From Arabidopsis thaliana (lineage: Eukaryota > Streptophyta > Magnoliopsida > Brassicales > Brassicaceae): DNA of 64,000 nt. Shown here in pieces: positions 35,298 to 46,167 of this stretch (position 1 is the stretch's first letter; each line of letters begins with the position of its first letter). Location: the NCBI RefSeq assembly GCF_000001735.4, contig NC_003070.9, positions 15,671,971 through 15,735,970 on the forward strand, given 5' to 3'. A program made the position numbers and the translations under genes. The notes beneath the pieces were generated by a model that searched no databases, had not been told where the DNA came from, and saw only the letters and a list, made by a program, of their open reading frames with translations.

Positions 35298-37296
35298 TCA
35301 GTCGAAGAATGAACGAAGTTGGTCGTCAATGGCTGCCTGTGATTGCTCCCAGGCCATAGACGAACTGCCCTGTTCTGTATCAGCTCCAGCAGGTGGGTAC
35401 TCGACCTCATCAGCTCTGTGGCGGCCAACACCGCTCTGAGGATACTCGACCTCTCTTCTTCTTCTGCGGCCAGCACCGCGGTCGCGTAAACTACAAGACT
35501 GCAGAAGTCGTCTGCTCTTGCTGCTAGATCGAGTGAGTGTGGTCCTCCACTTCCTCCCTGATTCACGAGGCTCGAATAAAGAATGCCTCGCAGGGACATG
35601 CGAAATCTCCTGCTCTCTATGCTCAGGCCTGCGCCGACTTGGCTCAGGCGCGTCATATCTCCTCGAGGGCATGTCCGGAGGGAGTTGTCCCTGCGGAATA
35701 GCTGTAGTGGAAGAGGAGCAGCTGATCTTGTCCTTCAGAAACTGGATAGCCCTGAGGCATTTGGCGAGTAACTTATCCTGTTTCTTGCACCACTTCTGCA
35801 GCTTGCTATTGTTCCTGTGAGATTCGCTCAAACTCTTGCTTTCCCTCGCTGGAGGTATATGCTCACTAAAATGATACATGCTCGTGTCAAACACCGCCTC
35901 ATCTACATCATCTGTCTCATCAACATCTTCTTTTGTAGGTCCTTCGGTGTGACTAATCTCCTCAGTCTGCGGACTGCCCTCGAAATAAAGATCTTCAAGC
36001 GCAGGCTTGAAGTCAATGTTCCTTTGCTCGAGAATCCTAGTAGCGTCAATGCAGGGGAGAAGAATGTTGGCGATTCGAATCGATGAATGCTCGAATCTGT
36101 AGCGGTGAAAGTCGCCAACCATGTCAAACTCCAAGAACTCACATCAGCGCAAGTGATCCAAGTCCATCATTCTCGGTGCTAACCCTGGCTCCTTGAGCGG
36201 TACTCCACAAGCTTCCAAAATTGGCATCACAACGCCACCCACGCATAGTGCTGCCTCTCACCTTCTTCTTGCCGTTTATCAACGCCCACTTCCTGTATCC
36301 ACACAGGTGGATCAACAGAGGCATTACTGGTGGTGCGTTGTTGAGATCGCCTCTCAAGACATTCTTTCCCTTTGTACGGCGGAGAATCCCTGTAAGCGCG
36401 AAATCTATCATCTCCATGTCCGTGTTAGACACGGTGCCTGTGGACTCCCTCGAGTAGAAAACGTTGGCAACCGAGCACTGAAAGTAGCGGATCACAGGAC
36501 TCCGGATTTGGTTGCTTTTGGACCGTGCCGAGTTTAGCGATAATTGTTCCCAATAGTAGCCCACAAATCCTTAAGCTCTTCCTTGTCAAACCTGGGTTTG
36601 GTTCCCTTTCCACTAGTGAAACCAAACAGTTCTTCCAACTACTTGATCGAAAGCTGATACCGCTGTTCATCCACTGAGAACGTCAAGAACCCTAACCCCA
36701 TGGTATCCAGCTCAAAGTCCGTGAGACCCTCATACATCTCCACTTGCAGTAAAGGAACTCGATTGTCTCCTCCTTATAGGCAGCATAAGGGTAAGACATG
36801 AGTGTCTCCAGATGACACTTCTCGAATTGATGCTGCACGTCCTCCAGTAACCCCAGCTCGACTAAAGTCTCATAGTAGGGATACCTCGTTCCCCAGAAGT
36901 CGTTCATCTCAAAGAATCTGACATACTCCTCCACTGTAACCTCGTCGGGTTTGTTCAGCAGCTTCGTCTCCTTGTGCCATGACTCTGGCTCATACTCAGT
37001 TTCGATATCCTCATCAATCAGCTCATATCTACTCGACATCACCCTCTTTCCTATAGCGATTTCAGCTCTTCTCTGATTACGTCGAGCTGCGGAGCGTTCA
37101 AATTCATCCTTGAAGCTCTCGTAAACATGTTGCTCTCTCTCCGGTCTAGTGACCAAGACTCAGCTTCGTTTACATTATAATCAGGATCCATTGAGGATTC
37201 TCCATTGTAGTTACTCATAATGAAACCTGAAAACAAATGAAACTCAAAGATAAACGTTAATACGTTAGTCCCAACTAAACCAAAAACACAAACCAA
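35298..37296 (-). pseudogene. ATHILA ORF (ATHILA ORF-1 family) remnant
   Basis: The reading starts at MSNYNGESSMDPDYN (near 37218) and passes through at least four frame changes to a stop at 35298. Recognisable pieces in order are RFFEMNDFWGTRYPYYETL with ELGLLEDVQHQFEKCHLETL (about 36930-36800), SKSNQIRSPVIRYFQCSVAN (about 36510), MEMIDFALTGILRRTKGK, PVMPLLIHLCGYRKWA (about 36320) and DFHRYRFEHSSIRIANILLPCI (about 36110). The C-terminal 170 residues are acidic, then Arg/Ser-rich. Protein families with these blocks are specific to Athila elements; the role is not established. The breaks (near 37070, 36700, 36560 and 36135) show it is not functional. Confidence 0.85.
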
Positions 37297-38539
37297 CAGA
37301 GTAAATCGGTCGAGTATACCTAAACCGGTTCTGAATTTTTTTTTTCGGTTTGTGGATTGTTGATCGAGTGATATTGGAAGGTCGAGTGAAGTGACGGAGC
37401 TTGAGCGGTGAAAACGATGAGGCTATGTAGGATCTGCGGTCGAGTATAGTGAGAAATGAGTTGCGGTGGTGATTCCTTTGTGGCAAGCGATCGAGAGTTG
37501 GTGGAGGACAAGCTAGTGATCGTGAAAGCTGAGAGAGTCGCTGATTCCTTGGCTAAGTGGTGATGAGCGTGAGGCAACGAGCAGCCGAATTGGTGGTCGA
37601 GTATTTGAAGAATTTATGTAGCGGCGAACAACCATGAGATGATGTGAGAAAAGGTGAAGAGGTCGAGTGATGTGTCGATGACTCCTTGAGGTCGAGTGAT
37701 GAGGCTTCTTCGTTTGAGAGAGAGAAGAGGCGGTTGTGTGGTGAGGCTTGGACAGAGGAGAAAGTGATGAGGAATCGAGTGAAGTTGAGCTCGTGGAAGA
37801 AGAGAAGAAGGTGGTGGCTTTGGTGAAGAAGTGAGCTGCGGCGGTGGTCGAGTGATGTCGCGAATGGAGAGATGATGGGCTTGAAGGTGATAAGTATTCA
37901 GTTGTGAAGAGACCGAGTGAAGGTTGAGGAATCGAGTGTTGCAGCAAATGGTGAGCTCGAGTGCGTGTGGAAGAGATGAGTTCGTGTTTGGTCGATTGCG
38001 TGAGGAAGAGAGATGGTGAGCTCGAGTTTATGAAGGGATAACGCGATGGGATCGAGTGAAGAGATAAGGATAGGTTGAGTGATGGAGAGGAGAAAGAGAT
38101 GGATTCCGTTATCTTTTTGTAGTGTGCGTGGGAGACATGGCATCAGCAGTGGGTCCCTCGTCTGTCTCTTTGTTCTGAATCATTACTTTTTCTTCACTAG
38201 GAAAATCTCAGGAAATCCCGCAATCTTCTGTAAACTTGATACACTCCCTGTAAGACTCTGTAGCTTCTATTTGTCGAGTAAAATGATGATTTAAAATTTT
38301 TTGGGTTTTAAAAATCACTCATACTCGACCAATGTACTCGATCTCTAAGTCATCTGTAGAGTAAAAGTTTTGAATTTTTACTCTAGCTTCACGTTATTCC
38401 TCTAATCCTGAGAACCACAAACACAACTAAAACAAATAAAAAATAACAAGAAAGTAAAAATTATTTACAAGGATAATCATGGGACTTCCTCCCAAGTGAG
38501 CTTATTTAAAGTATCTAGCTTGACTCCTCTCACTTATCA
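37297..38539 (-). other. linker replacing pol, rich in CGAGT modules
   Basis: RT and integrase should lie between protease and the ATHILA ORF. Instead this stretch has no pol motif and, from about 37310 to 38060, many GTCGAGTGA/GATCGAGTG words like those in the element's LTR. The gag-pro frame ends in a double stop near 38540. Confidence 0.6.
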
Positions 38540-41241
38540 AGAAGAAAATGAATGATAGAGAGGGTCTGCATAGTCCTCTCTGATATCATCATCATACCCA
38601 GCGTCCTCCCTGGAGAGGTCTGCAGCAGAATACTCAATTCCCCTTTCTTCAAAATAGGCTTATTTCTCTTCTGGAGGGTAATCTGTCTCTTTAGACAATC
38701 TTGAAGTGAACTTTTTTCTCGGGATAGTGTTAATCCCGCCTTTAGGTTGAGCTTCCTTCTGCATCTGATTCAGCTTACTCCTAAGTTCCTCGACAGAGTG
38801 AGCTAGCTTCTCTATAGCTTCTTCTTGCTCATCAGACCTCTTTTTAAGCTCTTTTACTTTCTCAGTCTCATATCCTTCTCCTCGGATCACTCTATAGTCT
38901 TCAGAGTTTTTTTCATCTTCTGTTGACCCTTGTGGAATTTTGTTGATGCCAAACTGCAGCTTGATGTGCTTTCCAAGGTTGAGACTTATTTTCCCTTCCC
39001 TGACATCTATCACTGCTCCCACTGAAGCTAAGAAGGGTCTTCCCAAGATTAAGGGATCCTTATGCTCTACTTCCATATCCAGCACCACGAAGTCTGTAGG
39101 CACTTATACTCCATTACTGGTAGATCTTTCAGCATGCCGAAGGGTTTTCTGGAAGACCTATCCGCAAGGATCAAAGTCAGGTCACAAGGTTTGTACTGAA
39201 TAAACTCTAACCTTCTTGCCACTGAGAGTGGCATTAAGCTGACAGAGGCTCCGAGATCGCACAGGCAATCGTTGAAAGCTAATTCCCCAATGGAACATGG
39301 TAGAGTAAAAGATCCAGGGTCTTCTAACTTTTCTTGACCAATCTTCTTATCAACAGCTCGAGATGGAGAAGCATCACATTCATCATCTGAGTCGTGATAC
39401 ATCGTGATCCTTTCCAGTTTCAGATTTCTCACATCTTTGTGAAGATCAGGAATGAGGTTGAGAACTTCCATTAGTGGCATCACTGCTTCAATCTCGTCTA
39501 GCTGTTTTGCTGCAACAGACTTGTATCTCTCTATCCACGCTTTCATGAATGTCCATGGGAGAGCACGTGAGGGTAATGGAGTAGGTTTAAATCGTTTTAC
39601 CATTCTCTCGATTGAATGAGATGGCGAGAACCAACAGAATGGTTGAATTCAACAACAGAGACTTCAATCTGAGTAGAAGCCTCCCCTTCTTGAACATCAC
39701 TGTCCCAAGTGATTAAGTCAGGGACAGGTCGAGTTGGCAGCTCTCGATCATGGCAGATAGTGATGGCGTGAGCAGTTGCATACTCCTTTGGATTTTGTAT
39801 TGACTTCCCAGGAAGTCCTGTAACTTTAGGTGTAGAGGTAGATGCTGCTTGGCTTTCCACGTATCTGACTTTGGTGTTCAATGCCTCCACTTTGGAATTT
39901 AGGTCATTGTAGCTGCAGTCCAGCTTATGGTGCAATTCAGATAACTTCTTAGCAATTTCGATGGAGCTAGATGCTTGTCCCTGTAGCAGATGTTGTGCCA
40001 TCTGTTTCATTTCAGCATCAGGAGCAGCAGGACTTTGGTTTTGCTGAGGTGCAAACCCAGGTGGTGGTTGCGGCTGGTAGTTCCCCTGAAATTGCTGCTT
40101 GGGAACGAAACCTTGGTTGTAGGGAACAAAAGGTTTGTTCTGACCTTGTTGTTGCTGTGGAGGGATACACATGATCCTGAGGATTAGCAACGTTGGTACT
40201 GCGGTAGGAGAGGTTGGGGTTGTTGGTTTTGAAGTTGGTGTACCCTTTGTAGCCACTCTGGTTGTTGTTGATGTAGCTGACTTCTTCCAACTGGTTGCCC
40301 TCCCCATCTTGGACTTGATACTGCTCGTCATCAACAAGGAAGTGCACATGCTTCTGCTGGCTAAGAAGAATCCTGTCCAGCTTGTCATTCAGCGCTTTGA
40401 TCTCCTTTCTGTGTTTGTCATCAGAGTCAGTTGTGCTTCTGACGGTCCTATCGCAGTCCTCGTTGTAATTACCATCTAATTGAGCTAAGTTCTCAACTAA
40501 TTCCCATCCTTCTTCAACATCCTTGTTCTGGAAATTCCCATTGCTGGCGGTATCCAGAAGCATTTTGATGTGTGGTAGAACTCCTCTGTAAAGAGTGCTG
40601 AGCAGAGAGGCTTTAGTGAAGCCATGATGAGGGCATTGGTTGGTATAACCCTTGAAACGCTCCCATGCTTCACAAAAGCTTTCACCAGCCTTCTGTAAAA
40701 AACCAGAAATCTCATTTATGAGTCTTGCAGTTCTAGCGTTGGAGAAGAACTTTGATAGAAAAGCCTTCTTGCAATCATCCCAGGTGGTGATTGAGTCATG
40801 GGGCTGATTCTTCTCCCAGATGTGTGCTTTGTCGCCCAAGGAGAATGGAAACAAACGGAGCTTGAATTCGTCTTCACTGACACCATTGATCTTTGTTAGG
40901 TTGCAGAGCCTATCAAATTCATCAAGGTGGTCGAGTGGTTCCTCCATTGGTAGACCATGGAATTTGTTCGCCTGAATCATCGAGATGAGACCACTCTTAA
41001 TCTCAAAGTTGTTGTTCTGGATAGAAGGAGGTGCAATTCCTTTCCTCTGACGATGATCCCATGGTGCATCTCCAGCACCAGTGTTGGTAGGGCCATTTTG
41101 TTGATTCTGTTTGTCAGCCATTTCGAGTGGTTGCTGGGGCAAAAGGGTGACTGTGTTTCTACTTTCTCTGAGTTCGCGAGCTATGCAGTCCATGTTGTCG
41201 TTGAAAAGGAAATTCTGGGGGCCTGTTGATCGAGTTTGCAT
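38540..41241 (-). pseudogene. Athila gag-protease
   Basis: The reading starts [13 protein letters not shown] at 41241. The retrotransposon gag domain follows ([76 protein letters not shown]), residues about 105-265. Next are a Gln/Pro-rich stretch and a short coiled coil ([19 protein letters not shown]). The protease has [19 protein letters not shown], where DLGAS replaces the usual D-S/T-G active site as in other Athila elements, then DPLILGRPFLASVGAVIDV. Frameshifts occur near 40165, 39605 and 39110, and a stop at 38660. The tail AYFEERGIEYSAADLSRED continues the same frame to about 38545. Confidence 0.88.
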
Positions 41242-41370
41242 ACAGCAGAGGTGTACCTGGATCAAGAAGACAACAAGAAAAACACACAGTTAGTAACAGA
41301 AAAAAAAATTGAAAAAGAACTTGATCTAAGCGAGTCTAAAATCTCAAATGTAACAAACAAACACCCAATT

Positions 41371-41383
41371 GGCAACGGCGCCA
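41371..41383 (-). other. primer binding site of the Athila element
   Basis: TGGCGCCGTTGCC, minus strand, three bases inside the 5' LTR end; identical to the site at 22149-22161. Confidence 0.85.
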
Positions 41384-41386
41384 AAT

Positions 41387-43067
41387 TGATAATAGTTTTT
41401 TAGTCAATTATCCTAAAACACCAATCATATCGTTGTATTAGTTTAGGTTGTCAATCCAAATGGGTGTAATGCTAACAATCAAGATGTGATCAGAAGTCAC
41501 TAAGTCAAGCCAAGCAATAATAAGTTTTGGTGTGTTCTAGCAGTCCTGAGTGAACATGCAGAAAACAGAAAATCAAGCAGAAAGAGTAAAACACTCGACT
41601 AACACAGCTCGTTGCAGAGCACTGGGTGTGGTCGAGTGACAGGTCGAGGAACAGACAGTAGATGAAACAAAGATACTCGACTGCACAGTCTGTTACCAGA
41701 CAACTGGGTGGTCGAGTACCAGGTCGAGTAACAAGAAAGAATTGCAGAAACTAAGCAACAGATAACAAGATGCAGTAAACAACAGTAGAGTAAACAATAA
41801 AATCAATCAGATAAAGAATTCTCGAGGATGGGGTAATTGAGTAGTTTCGTTTCCTCAGTTTACAAGTGATTGACATGCTCAATTAATTATCCCTAGACAA
41901 CAAGTTCATTAACCAAATCTAAGTGCCACCGCAACAGAGACCCTCAAGTTAACCTAGTCCCAGACTCAATCACCATTGACGAGAGCTAACCTAACAGGCA
42001 TTACAAATCAACAAGTTAAAACCAAAATGCTCCCTGCAACCAATACATTGGTACAGGGCCACGAATCTCTGGAATTAGTGGTTCAGACATTTCATCGAAC
42101 ACCTTTTGGGCGCAGAAATGTCTGGGCTCAAATTCCAGTTGATCAGAAAGCAATAGGCATTAAGAACAACTAATCCAAAAGGGATCTATCAATCAAACTC
42201 AACCACCTAGCATACTGAGAATTCTATACTACTCTAACCCATCCTCAGAAACCTATTCACTACTCAAACATCATTGTAGAAAACATAAACGTATGATAAC
42301 AACATTGTAATAGCAAGATGATAACAGGATGAACAACAGTAAACCAAATCAAGAACAAATACTGAATACTGATTAGATAAATAGAAATCCGGATTACAAA
42401 AGGTCTAGAACCCAGTGTCTGCGGAATAAAACCTAGATAAAAAACTTGTTCTCGAAAATGTAAAGTACATGCTACTTATAGCAAAATATTCTGAAACACT
42501 AATACTCAAAACGACGCAGTATTGGGACAGATTAAGAACTGTACTCGACCCAGGTGGTCGAGTGAGAGGTCGATTGAATAGCTGGAGTCTTCTTTTCTTC
42601 CTTGTGCTCGAGTGTCTGGTTGAGTGCGGAATGGAGAAGACTTTGAAGCTCGACATCGAGTATGTAGTCGAGTGATGGTGATGGTGGTAGAGGTAAAGAC
42701 ACTCGACCAGGTGGTCGAGTGAAGTGATCGAATGACTCTCGTGGTGGTACTCGGCCAGAGGGTCGAGTGATGAGGCGAAGTGGTGAAGTCCTATACTCGA
42801 CCAGGGGGTCGAGTGGTCTGTTGAGGTCGTGAAGCGTCTACACGACCTGGGGGTCGAGTGATTTGGCATAATCAGGTCCGCTTCTTCCAGTTAGCTCGTC
42901 AACAACTCCAAATCACGTGAAACCAACACAAATATGCAACATGCATGCAAAACTATCCTAAACATACAAAGTGATGACAAATGATCAGAAATGGTATAAA
43001 ACAATGATGATATGATGATAAAGTGATGATAATGGATGCTCAAAACAGGCAAAATGCACACTTATCA
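41387..43067 (-). mobile_element. 5' LTR of the Athila element
   Basis: The 1681-bp LTR has ends TGATAAG (43067) and CTATTATCA (41387). The part near 42540-42860 holds inverted pairs such as ACTCGAC (42543-42549) and GTCGAGT (42557-42563) separated by seven bases. Confidence 0.94.
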
Positions 43068-43072
43068 GTGTG

Positions 43073-43996
43073 GGTTGTGGTTGGCTCCACGAGTTGTCCT
43101 TGGCTCTGGTTTTAGTGGAAGTCTTCTTCTTGATTTGTTGTTCACGTTGGATAGCAAGGTGAAGAACTTCTTGTAGTGTGTGGTAAGGTTGTGTCTCCAA
43201 TTTTCGTTGTATACGGTTTTGGAGGCCATCTACAAACTGGGACATGTGAGATTCCTAGGTCTCCTCAAGCTCAAGGCGGCTCCTTATGAGTTCAAATTCC
43301 TTATAATACTCCTCTACACTCCTAGATCCCTGAAACAAAGCACGAAACTGTTTTAGTAACTCGCGGTGGTAGTGAGGGGGTACATACCTTTTGCGAAGCT
43401 CAAGCTTCATGTCAGGCCAGCGTGTGATTTGTGCGTATCTAAGCCACCTCTTCTCAGCTACTTCTCGGTTCCACCATGGTAGGGCATGATCTGTAAGACA
43501 TGCAACCGCTAGGGTTATCTTCTTGGGCTCCGTGTAGTGGTAATACTCAAATAGGTGCTCCATTCTTTTCTCCTATTCCAAGTAGGCTGCGGGATCAATC
43601 TTTCCAGCAAAGGTAGGTGCGGTGAGTTTCACTTCTGGGGGTAAGTTTCTTTCGTCCTCCCTCAGTCGGTTCCGGTCTCCTTGGTTTCTCTGGTTGAGAT
43701 AATCAAGCTCCACTTGTCTTGGATCAGGTACTTGTTGTTGTTGTTGAATGTCTGGTGGCTCCACATCTTGGTTAAGATCAAAGTTGACCATATATAGGAG
43801 GTGCTGGTTGTACAACAGGTATCAGACCAAGTGGTGCACCGTTCGGGTTTGGCTGCTCCCATTGATCAAGGCGTGTCTTACATATTCCTAAATCAGCTTG
43901 CATTGTGTTCATTTGAGTAGTAAGATTCGTGATAGGTGCCATGAGTGTCTCCATAGTAACAAGATGAGGTGCATCTCCCATCGTGGTACCTCGCAA
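43073..43996 (-). pseudogene. gag of the gag-protease element, N-terminal part
   Basis: It starts MRGTTMGDAPHLVTMETL at 43996. The core gag motif is near 43560-43260: MEHLFEYYHYTEPKKITLAV, HALPWWNREVAEK, LRKRYVPPHYHRELL and FRALFQGSRSVEEYYKEFE, a Ty3/gypsy gag signature. Stops at about 43572 (after YLE, where Trp is expected) and 43254 (after LEET) interrupt an otherwise single frame. One frame change lies near 43800. The reading continues through MSQFVDGLQNRIQRKLE to the Athila insertion point, and beyond it at 31984 downward to the zinc knuckle. Confidence 0.85.
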
Positions 43997-44333
43997 AAAA
44001 AATCAAAACAAGAACTCAAAGTTTGTTCGATAAAAGTAATACAGGAACTCCTTCAACAAGTAACTCAGAAACTTGATTTTTTTTTTCTTTTTTAATTGAA
44101 ATTTTAGCAAACGCATTTTAAAACTAAGAAAAAAATTTTGTATGGGTTTTCTAGGATTTAAAAGAACTATAACAACAAGAAATTATTTTTTTTTGAGTTT
44201 TTATAGATTTTATAAAATTGAAATAACAATGCAGACAAAAATTAGCTTTTTATGGGTTTTTGTATAAAAAATTGAAAAATGAATAGAAAGACTAACAAGG
44301 AACGAATTAACCTGGTAAGATAGGAGCGTTTAA

Positions 44334-44345
44334 GCTCAGATACCA
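44334..44345 (-). other. primer binding site of the gag-protease element
   Basis: TGGTATCTGAGC on the minus strand, one base inside the LTR end. It resembles the 3' end complement of initiator tRNA-Met (TGGTATCAGAGC), differing at two positions. Confidence 0.75.
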
Positions 44346-44346
44346 A

Positions 44347-45209
44347 TGATGCAAACCCCGGATTCCACCAAGACAAGACTCACCAATTCAAAGACTAAAA
44401 CTATGCGGAAGTGGTGATGATGATGAAGTAACCGAATTGATGTTGAATCAACAGCACCGAGGGCTAGAGAATATGATCCAAGGGCTATTCCTCGCGAGGA
44501 TGAGAGACTCTACATGAAACCTAAGTGGTTTGACTCTACAAACTACCTCGAACTCGCAAGAACAATGATTTGATTCAAGACAAAGTATTGAAGCAAAACA
44601 AACTGAATTTTCTTATTAATCAAAGCGTGAATACAAAGTAGAGAAACAAAGAGCTTAAATAGAAAAGTGCACCAAAGGTCTAAAATTTAGAAAGGAAACA
44701 AATAAATTAGAGAGAATCATGATCTTGTCACCATTGATGTCTTCTAGCCGTTGGGCATTAAAAGTGACGCTCCTTTGGCTTGTGGCGTGATCTTCATGAA
44801 TCTTCTTAGGTCTGGTGGATCAGATGGATGGCTGAGATCTTCTGGAGTGAGTAAACGAACTGGATCAAGAGGAGGATATTCGATCTTGAGGGAAAAGGCA
44901 AGAGATCCTCCAATTAAGGAAAGTTTCTTCTCTCTTCGTTTTGGATGTGTGAACAGAATGTGTGTCATCTCTGCAGCTCCTAAATTCCGTGTAGTCTTCA
45001 TAAGGGTGAATATAATCAGTAGGAAGTCTTCAAGTACATCAGATGGCTCTTTGGTTAGGTTAAGTTTGTCAACTAGTTCGTCAGCGGGTTCTTCAGAAAA
45101 TCCTTCAGGAAGTCTTTCAGAAAGTCCTTCAGCCGGTTCATCAGCAAGTCTATCATGTGGTCCGTCAGTGAGTCCATCAGCTACAATGTCAGATCCCATT
45201 CTTACATCA
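44347..45209 (-). mobile_element. 5' LTR of the gag-protease element
   Basis: The 863-bp LTR is TGATGCAAACC...CTTACATCA on the plus strand and is followed by the duplication tgacg. Open frames of up to 153 codons inside it are chance readings of LTR sequence. Confidence 0.92.
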
Positions 45210-46167
45210 TGACGGCAATTCGAAGACGCAATTTATTGATGTTTTGAAGATTTCCAAATTCGGCCCAGAACATTTCCTTATTTCTAAAGAAGGCCCATCA
45301 CGTGTTTTAGGTCATATATATATATATATTTATAGTTTTAAAGGTCATTGTTTAGACCTAAGCTTGGAGAGGCTAATCTCCTTATCTCTTTTGTACTTTG
45401 GGAGCAAAACCCTATGGAGACTCCCTTTGGAGAAGATCTTCTTTACTCTTTCTCTTGTTATTATTGATTTCTTATTCATACTATGATTTGTGTTTCTTTG
45501 ATCATGTCTGAGTAATCCACTTGTTAGGTGTAGGGTTTCTCATTAGGGATTCATATTGTTTAGTAGATCCCCCTTTGTTAGGTTATCTGTAGAATTCTTT
45601 ATCTTTAATTGTTCTAAATGCTAGATCTACATTGATCACCTAGAACTTGATCCAGACCATTTTTATGCCCACCATAGGTATCTTTAGGTGGATCTATTAT
45701 TTGATGAGCCTGGTTTATAGGTGTGTAATAAGAATCGGCCTATCTTCTAAGGTGAACAATTGAACTCGTTTAGAATGCATGTTTAGGTTAAAGATCTCTC
45801 GGCTTCTCCGGTTATTCTTAGCTATAGGCATAGGGAGTTTCGCGGAACACCACTGGTTATTCTATAATTAGAGTTTGAGTTTAAGAATGGTTCGATAACA
45901 ACCTAGCTATTATTAGATTTACAAACCAATTGTTTCCTGAGAATACCCTAAGCCTAACGTTTTTACTTTCTTGTCTTACAACCTCACAAAGTCACAATCT
46001 GCTATTGCTTCCTTTTGTTTCTTTTTATTTTCATTACTATCTTACTTAGCTTAATTCAAAACTTTGGTCTATTGTGTGATTTGAGAGCTTTGTGGAATTC
46101 GACCCTTAAGTGCTACAATCGATCTCTTATTTGAGAGAGTAGTCTTAAGGCAATTTGACATATATCA

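Larger units (their letters stand above)
31990..43067 (-). mobile_element. Athila retrotransposon lacking RT/integrase, TSD gtgtg
   Basis: This is an 11.1-kb element on the minus strand with both 1.7-kb LTRs, a TGGCGCCGTTGCC primer site, a polypurine tract and an exact duplication gtgtg (31985-31989 and 43068-43072). The interior has gag-protease (38540-41241) and the ATHILA ORF (35298-37296), but no reverse transcriptase, RNase H or integrase between them. Both coding regions carry frameshifts. It inserted into the gag frame of the element around it: one copy of the duplication joins the two gag parts in frame. Confidence 0.95.
29982..45209 (-). mobile_element. gag-protease LTR retrotransposon, TSD tgacg
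   Basis: Both LTRs are present (29982-30869 and 44347-45209). The target duplication is exact: tgacg at 29977-29981 and 45210-45214. The primer site matches tRNA-iMet and there is a polypurine tract. Without the nested Athila the element is about 4.1 kb and codes only for gag and a protease region; RT, RNase H and integrase are absent. It must depend on a relative for replication. Confidence 0.93.
29760..46167 (+). mobile_element. R-family LTR interrupted by the 29982-45209 element
   Basis: The LTR runs TGATATAACCC (29760) to AATACCTGACG (29981) and resumes at 45215, finishing ATATATCA at 46167. The join is confirmed because other copies read straight through (AATACCTGACGGCAATTCG near 24975). 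The first part resembles the 20265 LTR; beyond about 45380 it matches the 24759 LTR almost base for base, so this LTR is chimeric. Confidence 0.75.

Noticed and set aside
37513..38143. Ser/His/Thr-rich ORFs as coding
   Set aside because: They read through CGAGT repeat-rich non-coding Athila sequence and have no domain.
44751..45212. A 153-codon ORF and its antisense partner of 151 codons
   Set aside because: Both lie in the LTR of the gag-protease element and are broken in the other LTR (30600-30960).
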